This document shows, piece after piece, positions 1 through 7,087 of a stretch of 7,094 bases of DNA; position 1 is the stretch's first letter, and the number at the start of each line of letters is the position of its first letter. The notes under the pieces were generated by a model. The model was not told the DNA's origin. It searched no databases and saw nothing but the letters and a program-made list of their open reading frames with translations. The translations under genes and the position numbers were made by a program. Source of the DNA: an uncultured Shinella sp. (lineage in GTDB: Bacteria > Pseudomonadota > Alphaproteobacteria > Rhizobiales > Rhizobiaceae). The DNA lies in assembly GCA_946886325.1 (NCBI GenBank), contig CAMPIK010000116.1:1-7094 (forward strand), written 5' to 3'.

Positions 1-1459
1 CAATGTCGCGATAGAGAGCGTATCGCCGATCGTAGTGCGCTTTCAGCGCCGGTCGGGGCTCATAGCGACGGTCCGTGCGTACCATCGCATCCGCCCCTTC
101 CGCGAAACCGGCGAAAAGGCCGACGCCGGTTCCAGCCGCAATCGCCGCGCCAAGTGCTCCCGTCTCCCGTGACACCGCCACCGAGACGGGCAGACCGAGC
201 GCATCGGCGAAAATCTGCGGCCAGAGCCGGCTGCGAGACCCGCCGCCGGACAGCACGGCTTCGTCGAAGATAGCGCCCGCCGCCCGGATCGTCTCGATGT
301 GCCGGCGATGGCCGAAGACGACACCTTCCAGAAGCGCCCGGATCAGGTGCCCCTTCGTGTGCCAGCCGGCCATGCCGTAGAAGCCGGCACGTGCGTGCCC
401 GTCCTGTTGCGCGCCGTAGAGATAGGGGTGGTAGAGCGGATCATCAGGGCGCGGGTCGATCTCCGCCGCGAGCGCACAGCAGGCGTCGAAGGGCGAGACA
501 TCGGCGGCATGGTCCGTATCGAAGAATGCGCGCACCAGCCATTCGAGATTGGCCGCGGACGTCGCGCTGTTTTCCATCGCCATGTAGCGGCTGCGGTCGA
601 AAGTCGAGGACATGAAGACCGGCCGGTCGAGATCGGGGCCGTCGATGATCACCTGATTGATGCTCCAGGTGCCGGCGATGATCGAGGCGCTGCCAGTGCG
701 CGAGACGCCCGACCCGAGCGCCGAGGCGACCACGTCGAAGAGACCGCCGACGACGGGCGTGCCTGCGGCCAGTCCCGTCTGGCGCGCCACCTCCTCCGTC
801 ACCGTGCCGGCAATGTCGGCGCTTTCGATGAGCCGGGGCAGCAGGTCCATGCAGTCGCCGAGACCGTAGGCCTCCATCAGGGATGTGTCGTAGCGGCGCC
901 GCGCCAGATCGAGCAGGCCGGCGCCCGACATGTCCGACATCTCGCTGACACGCGCGCCCGTCAGGCGGTTGACGACGAAATCCTTGGAGAAGAACACCGT
1001 GCCGATACGCCGGAAGAGATCCGGGCGATGGCGCTTCAGCCAGGCGAGCAGGGTCGGCGTCTGCGACGGCCAGGGGCGCTGGCGCGCGATCGGTGCGGTC
1101 CTGTCGCCCACGCCCTCGGCCGCCCATTCCTCGACGAGGCCGGTCGCGCGCGTGTCGAGCGACTGGATGCCGATCAGCGGTGCGCCGTCCCGGTCGAGCG
1201 CGTAGAGACCGTTGCCGTGGCCGGCACAACCGATGGCGGCAATGTCGGTGCCCGATATGCCCGCCGTCTCGATGCACCGCTTGATGACGCGCCGGGCATT
1301 GGCCCAGAGTTCATCGAGGTCCCGCTCGACATGGCCGGGGCTCGGCATGCGGCTGTGGCCTTCCTCCCCGGCATGCGCCAGTTCCCGGCCCGTCCGGTCG
1401 AAGATGACGGCCTTGATGACGGTGTTGCCGGCGTCCAGCCCCAACAGATAGTCTGCCAT
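1..1459 (-). CDS. FGGY-family carbohydrate kinase, L-xylulose kinase-like (3' end outside window)
   Basis: This is a cytoplasmic sugar or polyol kinase that transfers phosphate from ATP to its substrate. About 486 codons are visible without a stop; FGGY kinases run to about 500 residues, so only a short C-terminal piece is missing. The N-terminal phosphate loop DAGNTVIK is at residues 9-16. The second FGGY domain carries GGLFDVVAS, with the likely catalytic base Asp242, followed by a GTWS motif. The ATP-site stretch LSGGGSRSRLW is at about 403-413, and ETGALGAA follows. From memory, GGLFDVV, NLEW, FYGM and the EGVVF-H segment match E. coli LyxK better than XylB, GlpK or EryA. The ATG at 1459 is supported by GGGAGGGG at 1466-1473, 6 bases upstream. 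It is the last visible gene of the operon, 76 bases after the aldolase. The kinase family is certain; the substrate is not. Confidence 0.93.
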   Translation of the reverse strand, partial: MADYLLGLDAGNTVIKAVIFDRTGRELAHAGEEGHSRMPSPGHVERDLDELWANARRVIKRCIETAGISGTDIAAIGCAGHGNGLYALDRDGAPLIGIQSLDTRATGLVEEWAAEGVGDRTAPIARQRPWPSQTPTLLAWLKRHRPDLFRRIGTVFFSKDFVVNRLTGARVSEMSDMSGAGLLDLARRRYDTSLMEAYGLGDCMDLLPRLIESADIAGTVTEEVARQTGLAAGTPVVGGLFDVVASALGSGVSRTGSASIIAGTWSINQVIIDGPDLDRPVFMSSTFDRSRYMAMENSATSAANLEWLVRAFFDTDHAADVSPFDACCALAAEIDPRPDDPLYHPYLYGAQQDGHARAGFYGMAGWHTKGHLIRALLEGVVFGHRRHIETIRAAGAIFDEAVLSGGGSRSRLWPQIFADALGLPVSVAVSRETGALGAAIAAGTGVGLFAGFAEGADAMVRTDRRYEPRPALKAHYDRRYALYRDI

Positions 1460-1485
1460 TCGGAACCCCTCCCAAGGTTCGTTTC

Positions 1486-1500
1486 GGGTGCATCGCACCC
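1486..1500 (-). repeat. Short perfect inverted repeat in the aldolase-kinase gap
   Basis: On the minus strand this reads GGGTGC-GAT-GCACCC, a perfect 6-bp stem around a 3-base loop, lying 12 bases upstream of the kinase ribosome binding site. No T-run follows it, so it is not a classical intrinsic terminator. It could be a small mRNA hairpin affecting kinase expression, a protein binding site, or chance in GC-rich DNA. Confidence 0.4.
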
Positions 1501-1508
1501 TGCTGCAA

Positions 1509-1525
1509 CGGTCTCAAGCGGTCTC
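1509..1525 (-). repeat. Two 7-bp direct repeats spaced 10 bp
   Basis: The minus strand carries GAGACCG twice (1519-1525 and 1509-1515), separated by CTT, so the copies repeat every 10 bp, about one helical turn. They lie in the 76-base gap between aldolase and kinase, just upstream of the short inverted repeat. Spacing of this kind can mark a protein binding site, but two 7-bp copies may also arise by chance. Confidence 0.25.
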
Positions 1526-1535
1526 CCGGAGCCGG

Positions 1536-2378
1536 TCAGCCCCGCTGGTAGAGCGCGAAACCGTCCTCGCCGCTTGCATCGTCATGCACGATCGCCATCA
1601 GGCCGCGCACCACCGCGCCGGGATTGGCGTGCTGGTAGATGTTGCGCCCGTAGACCATGCCCATCGCGCCCTGCCGCATCAAGGCGGCGGACTTGTCGAA
1701 GACGGCGCCGAGGTCCTCCTTGCCGCCGCCGCGCACGAGCACCGGGCAGCGCGCCGCCTCGACGACGCGGTGGAAATCCTCCGGGTTCGTCGTCGGATCG
1801 GCCTTGACGATATCGGCCCCCATCTCGCGGGCGAGCCGCGTCAGCGTGACGATCTTGTCGGCATCGCCATCGACCATGTAGCCGCCGCGTTCCGTGACGG
1901 GCTGCATGACCAGCGGTTCGATCATCAGCGGCATGCCGTATCTGTCGCAATCGGCGCGCACGCGGGCGATGTTCTGCACGCATTGACGGAAGAGATCGGG
2001 CTCGTCCGGCAGCATGAAGAGGTTCACGACCACGCAGGCCGCATCCATCTCTATCGCGCCGATGAGCGGTTCGGCCTCGTTCTGCAGCACCGCCCACATG
2101 TCGCGGTGGCGGATGCGGTTATAGGGATTGCCCATGTCGATGCGCATGACGAGGGCCGGCTTGTCCTTGCCGGGCAGGTCCTGCAGGAGATCGGCCTGGC
2201 CGTAGTTCATCTGGATCGCATCCGGCGCTGCCTCAGCCAGCGCCTTCACCACGGCCGGCATGTCCTCGAGACCGTCGAGGAAGGATGGCTCGTTGCACAC
2301 GCCGTGATCGATCGCCACGTCGAGGCAGCGGCCTTTGCCGAACAGCCGGTTCATCCGGACCTTGCGGTTGTCTCGCAT
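1536..2378 (-). CDS. DhnA/FbaB/LsrF-type class I aldolase family protein
   Basis: This is a cytoplasmic TIM-barrel enzyme of 280 residues from the DeoC/FbaB-type class I (Schiff-base) aldolase family, which normally cleaves or makes ketose phosphates. E. coli LsrF, of similar length (about 291), has the same fold but acts as a thiolase on phosphorylated autoinducer-2. Visible motifs are AIDHG at 22-26 in the first strand, the likely Schiff-base Lys192 in DIVKADPT, and phosphate-binding loops RGGGK (216-220) and GMVYGRNIYQH (240-250). The Lys192 context matches the LsrF catalytic lysine region, and GRNI followed by a VVRG-MAIVH helix resembles the LsrF C-terminus. The ATG at 2378 has AGGAG at 2385-2389 with a 6-base spacer. 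It starts 28 bases inside the upstream dehydrogenase gene, suggesting coupled translation. The family is secure; whether it cleaves a sugar phosphate or does LsrF-like chemistry cannot be told here. Confidence 0.9.
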   Translation of the reverse strand: MRDNRKVRMNRLFGKGRCLDVAIDHGVCNEPSFLDGLEDMPAVVKALAEAAPDAIQMNYGQADLLQDLPGKDKPALVMRIDMGNPYNRIRHRDMWAVLQNEAEPLIGAIEMDAACVVVNLFMLPDEPDLFRQCVQNIARVRADCDRYGMPLMIEPLVMQPVTERGGYMVDGDADKIVTLTRLAREMGADIVKADPTTNPEDFHRVVEAARCPVLVRGGGKEDLGAVFDKSAALMRQGAMGMVYGRNIYQHANPGAVVRGLMAIVHDDASGEDGFALYQRG

Positions 2379-4099
2379 CTATCGCTCCTGTGTTCGTTCC
2401 GTGCGGAAAGGGTGTCTTCCGTGACGCCGTGGCGCTCACGCATGAGGGTCAGAAATCGGGTGCGCTCCTCGGCCTTGCGGGCCGGCGGCCAGGCCTTTTC
2501 GGCGGCCAGCAGGTCGAGCACCGCATCGGCCATCGCCAGCGACAACTCCCCGGCAATCGCGAGCGTCGTGCGGCGCAGCAGCAGGTCGTCGAGATGCTCG
2601 ACTGCCTCCGAGCGGATGAGGTGCACCATCTCGCGGGCGCTGTAGCCGGCATGCGGCAAGGCGTGATCCTCGCCGGCGGCGACGAAACGACCGACGTCGC
2701 CGGCATCCGTGCCGTAGCGCTCGAAGAGCGTCACCGCCCGCTCCCTTGGCAGTCCGGTCGCCTCAGCCAGGGCTTCGACCCAGCGGCTTCGATCCGCCGG
2801 ATAGTCCCTGCCGCCGCCGATCGGCCGATCCGCCGTGTCGATCGTCCGCCGCACCCCAAGGCGCTCCAGGGCCATGTCGGCGGCCAGTTCGCCGAAGGAC
2901 CGGAAGGTCGTCCATTTGCCGCCGATCATGCACAGCACCGGCGGCCCGCCATCGCGGCCGTCGAGCAGGGTGCAGAAGTGATCGCGCGGGATGCGGCCGG
3001 TGAAACTGTCGTCGCTGGCCGGCAGCGGGCGCACGCCGGCGAAGCGATAGACGATCTCCTCCGGCCGGATGGAAATGCCGGGCAGCACGAAGGCGAGCGA
3101 TTGCAGGATATAGTCCCGCTCGTCGTCCTCGCAGCGCACCACCCCCGGATCATCGACGCGAATGTCCGTCGAGCCGACGAGCACCTTGCCGAGATAGGGA
3201 AAGAGGATGCAGATGCGCCCGTCCTCGTTCTCGTAATAGATCATCTGCCCGTCGAGCGCGTCGCTGAGCGCCGCATTGTCGATGATGAGATGCGACCCCT
3301 TGGTGCCGCCCATCAGCGGCGCGGGCCGCGCTTCGCCGGCAAAGAGCGTGCCGTTCGCGATGTCGATCCATCCGCCGGTGGCGTTGATCACCAGACGCGG
3401 CCGGATCGGCAGAAGCTCGCCGGAAACAGCGTCATGCAGGAGAAACGCCCCACCGCCGGCCGCTTCGATCGTCGCATAGTTCAGCGCCCTGGCATTGGCG
3501 CCGGCGGAGAGCCCGTCGCGCAAAAGCTCGATGCCGATGCGTTCGGGATGGCTGACCCAGGCGTCGTAATAGGTCGCGGAACTGCGGATCGCCGGGTTGA
3601 GCGCCGGCCATTTGGCGAGCGTTGCCTTGCGGCCGCGGAACTGGTGGCGCGGCATCATGGCCCGCCGCCGCGTCAGGAAATCGTAGATGCCGAGGCCGGC
3701 CTTGATGGCGACGGCGCCGCGCCGGCTCGGGCGGCGGGTGAGGCCGAGGAAGCGCACGATGCCGTTGGCGAGCCCGGAAAAGATATCGAAGATCGGAACG
3801 GTCGTCGGCAACGGCGCGACATAGTGCGGCGCGTTGCGCAGCAGGCGGTCGCGCTCGACGAGCGATTCCCGCACAAGGCCGAATTCGCCGTTTTCCAGAT
3901 AGCGCAGGCCACCGTGAACCATGCGGGAGAGCGCGGCGCTGGCACCGGAGCAATAGTCGCTCTTTTCGACCAGCAGCACGTCGACACCCTGCAACGCCAG
4001 CTCGCGGAAGACGCTGAGCCCGTTGATGCCGCCGCCGAGGACGCACACGTCCACGTTCGGGCTCTGGCGAAGCCCGTGCAATATCTCTCTCCTGATCAT
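2351..4099 (-). CDS. FAD-dependent glycerol-3-phosphate dehydrogenase family protein (GlpD/EryB-like)
   Basis: This FAD oxidoreductase is expected to oxidise the hydroxyl next to a phosphorylated carbon (glycerol 3-phosphate in GlpD, erythritol phosphate in EryB) and pass electrons to quinone at the inner membrane face. As drawn it has 582 residues. The FAD-binding GGGING loop is at 22-27 and ends in an acidic LLVEKSD. The family signature HGGLRYLENGEF is at 62-73, ATGGW at 240-244, GTKGSH at 265-270, FAGVRPL at 353-359 and GGKWTTFRSFGE at 393-404. A C-terminal DAO_C-type domain follows at about 435-556, then a polar tail. The length fits long GlpD proteins better than the roughly 500-residue E. 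coli form. The ATG at 4099 has no good ribosome site, but a TTG at 4081 has an ideal one, so the true protein may be 576 residues. Next to a sugar kinase and aldolase, a sugar-polyol phosphate is a likelier substrate than glycerol 3-phosphate. Confidence 0.92.
   Translation of the reverse strand: MIRREILHGLRQSPNVDVCVLGGGINGLSVFRELALQGVDVLLVEKSDYCSGASAALSRMVHGGLRYLENGEFGLVRESLVERDRLLRNAPHYVAPLPTTVPIFDIFSGLANGIVRFLGLTRRPSRRGAVAIKAGLGIYDFLTRRRAMMPRHQFRGRKATLAKWPALNPAIRSSATYYDAWVSHPERIGIELLRDGLSAGANARALNYATIEAAGGGAFLLHDAVSGELLPIRPRLVINATGGWIDIANGTLFAGEARPAPLMGGTKGSHLIIDNAALSDALDGQMIYYENEDGRICILFPYLGKVLVGSTDIRVDDPGVVRCEDDERDYILQSLAFVLPGISIRPEEIVYRFAGVRPLPASDDSFTGRIPRDHFCTLLDGRDGGPPVLCMIGGKWTTFRSFGELAADMALERLGVRRTIDTADRPIGGGRDYPADRSRWVEALAEATGLPRERAVTLFERYGTDAGDVGRFVAAGEDHALPHAGYSAREMVHLIRSEAVEHLDDLLLRRTTLAIAGELSLAMADAVLDLLAAEKAWPPARKAEERTRFLTLMRERHGVTEDTLSARNEHRSDRCETTARSG
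4089..4093 (-). promoter_or_regulatory. Shine-Dalgarno AGGAG supporting a TTG start at 4081
   Basis: The minus strand reads AGGAG-AGAGATA-TTG, giving a consensus ribosome site 7 bases ahead of an in-frame TTG (4081-4079). This site lies inside the coding region if the ATG at 4099 is used, and that ATG has only weak GGA-type matches upstream. The TTG start would shorten the dehydrogenase by six residues without touching the FAD fold. Confidence 0.6.
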
Positions 4100-4111
4100 G
4101 ATGGCAGTCCG

Positions 4112-5107
4112 TTATCCGTCCATACTGGCCAGCTTCGCCGCAATGGCGGCATCGATGGCCGCAATGTCTTCCGTGCCGAGCCGAAGGGTGCCGGCTCTGG
4201 CATTGTCGAGCGCCTGCGCCGGATTGCGCGCACCGCAAAGCGCAAAGGTCACGCCCGGTTGCGTCAGCGTCCAGGCGATCACCACTTGCGCGATGCTGGC
4301 GCCATGCCGCTCGGCAACGGGCCGGATCGCCTCGGCGAAGTCCTTCGCCTTCTGCCGGTTGGCGACCGAAAAGCGCGGATTGTCCCGGCGCTGGTCGTCG
4401 CCGGAAAACACCCGGTCGGGTCCGATCGTGCCGGACAGCAGGCCAAGCGCCAGCGAGGAATAGCTGAGCGTCGACACGCCATTTTTGACCGTCAGCGGCA
4501 GCAGGTCCGCCTCGATCCCCCGGTCGATCATGCTGAACCGCTCCTGAATCGCGTCCAGCGCGCCCGTCGCGACATACTGTTCCAGTTCGGACCGGTTGAC
4601 ATTGCTGGCGCCGATCGCGCGGATCTTTCCGGCCTGCTTCAGGTCTTCGAGCGCCGCGACCGTTTCCTCGACCGGCGTCGTCGGATCCTGCCAATGGGTG
4701 ATGTAGAGGTCGATATAATCCGTGCCGAGCCGGCGCAGGCTTTCCTCAAGCTCATGGACGATCGAGTCCCGGCCGAGATAGCGATGGACCGGCCTGCCGT
4801 CCTGGTCGAAGAAATGCCTGCCCTTCTGCGTGTGCCAGACGAGGCCGCACTTGGTCGCGATCACCGCCTTGTCGCGCCGGCCGGCAATCGCCTTGCCGAC
4901 GATCTCCTCCGAGCGGCCGAGACCGTAGGCGGGCGCGGTGTCGATCAGCGTCACGCCGGCATCGAGCGAAGCCTGGATCGCGGAAATCGATTCCGCCTCG
5001 TCCGTGCCGCCCCACATCCAGCCGCCGATCGCCCATGTGCCGAGGCCGACGGCGGATGCCTCAACGCCGGAGCGTCCGATCTTGCGGGTCAATTGCTGGC
5101 CATTCAT
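4112..5107 (-). CDS. Aldo/keto reductase family oxidoreductase
   Basis: This is a cytoplasmic NAD(P)H-dependent aldo/keto reductase of 331 residues with a full (alpha/beta)8 barrel. The catalytic tetrad is present: Asp56 in LIDTAPAYG, Tyr61, Lys86 in ATKCG and His138 in ITHWQDP. The GLGRSEE segment at 62-68 and GASN at 166-169 are typical of bacterial AKRs related to B. subtilis IolS and YhdN. The cofactor-binding end, around CGARNPAQALDN, is also in place. The ATG at 5107 overlaps the regulator stop as ATGA, and AGGAAGG at 5117-5123 gives a ribosome site with a 9-base spacer. The stop lies 12 bases before the dehydrogenase ATG. In the operon it could reduce an aldehyde released by the aldolase or interconvert a keto and hydroxy form of the substrate. 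The family is secure; substrate and direction are unknown. Confidence 0.93.
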   Translation of the reverse strand: MNGQQLTRKIGRSGVEASAVGLGTWAIGGWMWGGTDEAESISAIQASLDAGVTLIDTAPAYGLGRSEEIVGKAIAGRRDKAVIATKCGLVWHTQKGRHFFDQDGRPVHRYLGRDSIVHELEESLRRLGTDYIDLYITHWQDPTTPVEETVAALEDLKQAGKIRAIGASNVNRSELEQYVATGALDAIQERFSMIDRGIEADLLPLTVKNGVSTLSYSSLALGLLSGTIGPDRVFSGDDQRRDNPRFSVANRQKAKDFAEAIRPVAERHGASIAQVVIAWTLTQPGVTFALCGARNPAQALDNARAGTLRLGTEDIAAIDAAIAAKLASMDG

Positions 5108-6111
5108 GCGGCAAGTCCTTCCTCGGATGCAATTTCGAGAATGCGCGCGCCGGTCGCCTCGTCGGTGACGAGCGTATCGAGATGATTGCCGCGCATGACG
5201 CTGAGGATCGGGCCTGCCTTGTTCGGCCCGCTCGCCACGCCGATCTTCATCGGGATGGAGGCGAACTCTTCGAGCGTCAGCGAGACCAGCGAACGGTTGA
5301 GGCTGTAGTCGCAGACCCGCCCGTGGTCGTCGAGCAGATGGGCAAGCAGTTCGCAGCTCGCGCCCGATCTCTCGATCGCCGCCCTGTCGGTGCTCGAGGA
5401 CGGATGCAGGTCGTAATAGCTCGAGTCGTCCGTCAGGATCGAACCGATGCCGACGACGGCGACCTTCGCCTCGCGCGCCCGCTTGAAGACGTCGGCGACC
5501 GAACGCATGTTGATCAGCATCGCCCGCTGCCCGGCATCATCGGCAAAAAGCGGCGCGTGGATCTGGTAGGAGCGCCCGCCCAGCCGGTCGGCCATCAGCG
5601 TCGAGACGTGGTTGACGTCGGTATAGTGCTTGCCCTGCACGCAGCCGGTCGCCGGAATGACCTCGACATCGTAGCGAAGCGGTCCTTTCAGGCCGGCGAC
5701 CACGGCGCTCACGCCCTTGCCGCCGGTGATGCAGATCGTGTTGCCGTCGGCGATCTCCTCGAGCAGCAGGCGCGCCGCCGCTTCGCCGACCGCCTGGAGG
5801 GCCGTCTGCGGATTGTCGGAGACGGTGGGGACCACGACCGCGCGGCTGATGCCGCCGAGCGCCAGAAGACGTTCCTCCATGTCGACCAGCGGCTCCACCG
5901 GCGACTTGATCTTGATCTCGACGAGGCCGAGCTGGCGGCCGCGCTTGATCAGCCGGTTGACGGTGGCATGCGAGATGCCGAGCCGGTCGGCGATCTGCGC
6001 CTGCGTCAACCCTTCCAGGAAATGCAGGACGAGGGCCTGGTGCATCTGCCGGGCGATGACGATCTCCTCGCGCGGCGCCGTCGATTTCGGTTTCGGTTTG
6101 GCGATCGGCAT
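5104..6111 (-). CDS. SorC-family (DeoR-type HTH) sugar-responsive transcriptional regulator
   Basis: This is a DNA-binding regulator of 335 residues. The helix-turn-helix is at about 35-57 (LTQAQIADRLGISHATVNRL), followed by a wing and then a SorC-type sugar-phosphate binding domain to the C-terminus. That domain contains ITGGKG (128-133), VGIGSI (220-225), MKIGVASGPNKA (288-299) and LVTDEATG (314-321). These match the corresponding VGIGA, VRVGVAGG-NKA and LVTD-DT segments recalled from E. coli LsrR; SorC, EryD and DeoR-like proteins share the architecture. Family members usually bind a phosphorylated sugar and release or activate at operator DNA. I chose the ATG at 6111, 1 base after the permease stop, with GGAAGG at 6121-6126. 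The same frame opens at 6162 but would add 17 residues inside the permease gene. Lying inside the operon, it probably controls its own expression. The ligand is unknown, plausibly the product of the downstream kinase. Confidence 0.92.
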   Translation of the reverse strand: MPIAKPKPKSTAPREEIVIARQMHQALVLHFLEGLTQAQIADRLGISHATVNRLIKRGRQLGLVEIKIKSPVEPLVDMEERLLALGGISRAVVVPTVSDNPQTALQAVGEAAARLLLEEIADGNTICITGGKGVSAVVAGLKGPLRYDVEVIPATGCVQGKHYTDVNHVSTLMADRLGGRSYQIHAPLFADDAGQRAMLINMRSVADVFKRAREAKVAVVGIGSILTDDSSYYDLHPSSSTDRAAIERSGASCELLAHLLDDHGRVCDYSLNRSLVSLTLEEFASIPMKIGVASGPNKAGPILSVMRGNHLDTLVTDEATGARILEIASEEGLAA

Positions 6112-6112
6112 G

Positions 6113-7087
6113 TCAGGCGGCCTTCCGCTTGTGCAGGAAATGGTCGATGGAGACGGCGGCAAGCAGGATGCAGCCCTTGATCATGTCCTGCCAGTAGACC
6201 GAGACGTCGAGCAGGATCAGCGAACTGGTGACGAGGGACAGAAGCGCGATGCCGAGAATGGCGCCGAGGATCGTTCCGGAGCCGCCGTTGAGAGAGGCGC
6301 CGCCGATGACCGCCGCGGCGATGATGTTGAGTTCCATGCCGACGCCGAAGGTCGGTGTCGCCGCCCCGAAGCGCGACATGTAGATGACACCCGCGACACC
6401 GGCAAGCGTCGAGCAGAGCACCGTCACCCAGAACTTCACCTGCTGCGTCCGGATGCCGGAATAGAGCGCCGCCTTCTCGTTGCTGCCGGTATAGAAGACC
6501 TTGCGGAAGGCCGTTGCCCGGCGCAGCAGGAAGTCGAACAGGATGACGATGGCGACGAAGATCAGGATGACATAGGGAACGCCCTGGAAGGTGCCCTGCC
6601 CCACCGCCTTGAACTCCGGCGGCAGCGTGAAGAGCGACAGCGGCGTGCCCTTGGTGATGACGAGGCAGAGCCCGCGCACGATCACCATCGCCGCAAGCGA
6701 TGTGATGAAGTGGTTCAGCCCGACCACCGTCACGAAGAAGCCCATGATAGCGCCGATGACGCCGCTTGCCAGAATGCCGAGAAGCGAGGCGGTCCAGGGA
6801 TCGAGGCCCGCCAGAAACAGCGAGCCGGACAGCACCATGGCGAAACAGACGACCGAACCGACCGCGAGATCGATGCCGCCGACGATCAGCAGGATCGTCA
6901 TGCCGACGACGACGATGCCCTCCACCGAAAAGCTCATCAGCATGGCGCGGAAATTGCCGAGCGTCAGGAAATGCGGCGAGGCGAAGCTCATGACCACGCA
7001 GAGCGCGAGGATGATCGCGATCAGCCCGGCCTCGCGCATGGTGCCGATGCGCCTGAAGGACGATGTCTTCGGCGTGCCTGCCGCCAT
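6113..7087 (-). CDS. Ribose-type ABC transporter permease (BPD_transp_2 / RbsC family)
   Basis: This is the inner-membrane channel subunit of a CUT2-type sugar ABC importer, 324 residues as drawn. Hydrophobic segments suggest eight to ten membrane spans, with clear ones at about 21-38, 54-70, 74-94, 101-123, 127-146, 170-188, 219-238, 253-290 (more than one) and 302-316. The family signature VGGIDLAVGS is at 69-78. The cytoplasmic loop YTGSNEKAALYSGI at 199-212 and the GGASLNGGSGTILGAILG segment at 262-279 are also typical. A basic tail (HKRKAA) ends the protein. Partner genes for the ATPase and periplasmic binding protein are not in the window and are expected to the right. The ATG at 7087 has only 7 bases upstream in view and no visible ribosome site, so the start is uncertain; ATG at 7039 is another possibility. 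LsrC/LsrD-type AI-2 permeases belong to the same family. Confidence 0.92.
   Translation of the reverse strand: MAAGTPKTSSFRRIGTMREAGLIAIILALCVVMSFASPHFLTLGNFRAMLMSFSVEGIVVVGMTILLIVGGIDLAVGSVVCFAMVLSGSLFLAGLDPWTASLLGILASGVIGAIMGFFVTVVGLNHFITSLAAMVIVRGLCLVITKGTPLSLFTLPPEFKAVGQGTFQGVPYVILIFVAIVILFDFLLRRATAFRKVFYTGSNEKAALYSGIRTQQVKFWVTVLCSTLAGVAGVIYMSRFGAATPTFGVGMELNIIAAAVIGGASLNGGSGTILGAILGIALLSLVTSSLILLDVSVYWQDMIKGCILLAAVSIDHFLHKRKAA

Noticed and set aside
1486..1500. The inverted repeat as an intrinsic terminator after the aldolase
   Set aside because: The stem is only 6 bp and is followed on the minus strand by GAAACGAAC, with no run of T.
299..2645. Long plus-strand open frames at 299-1807 and 1488-2645
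   Set aside because: Both are antisense to the kinase and aldolase, show no known motif or plausible ribosome site context, and mirror the codon bias of the real genes.
3432..4694. A 420-codon minus-strand frame overlapping reductase and dehydrogenase
   Set aside because: It is out of frame with both genes, spans their junction, and has Arg/Ala-rich sequence without motifs. Both real genes are intact, so this is not a frameshifted fusion.
2285..5185. A 966-codon open frame on the plus strand, antisense to the dehydrogenase and reductase genes
   Set aside because: It is opposite genes with full family motifs and catalytic residues. Its protein is rich in Arg, Ala, Asp and His with no recognisable domain, which is typical of an antisense shadow in GC-rich DNA.
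5035..6180. A 381-codon plus-strand frame opposite the SorC regulator
   Set aside because: It covers the antisense of a gene with a clear HTH and sugar-binding domain, and its composition is shadow-like.
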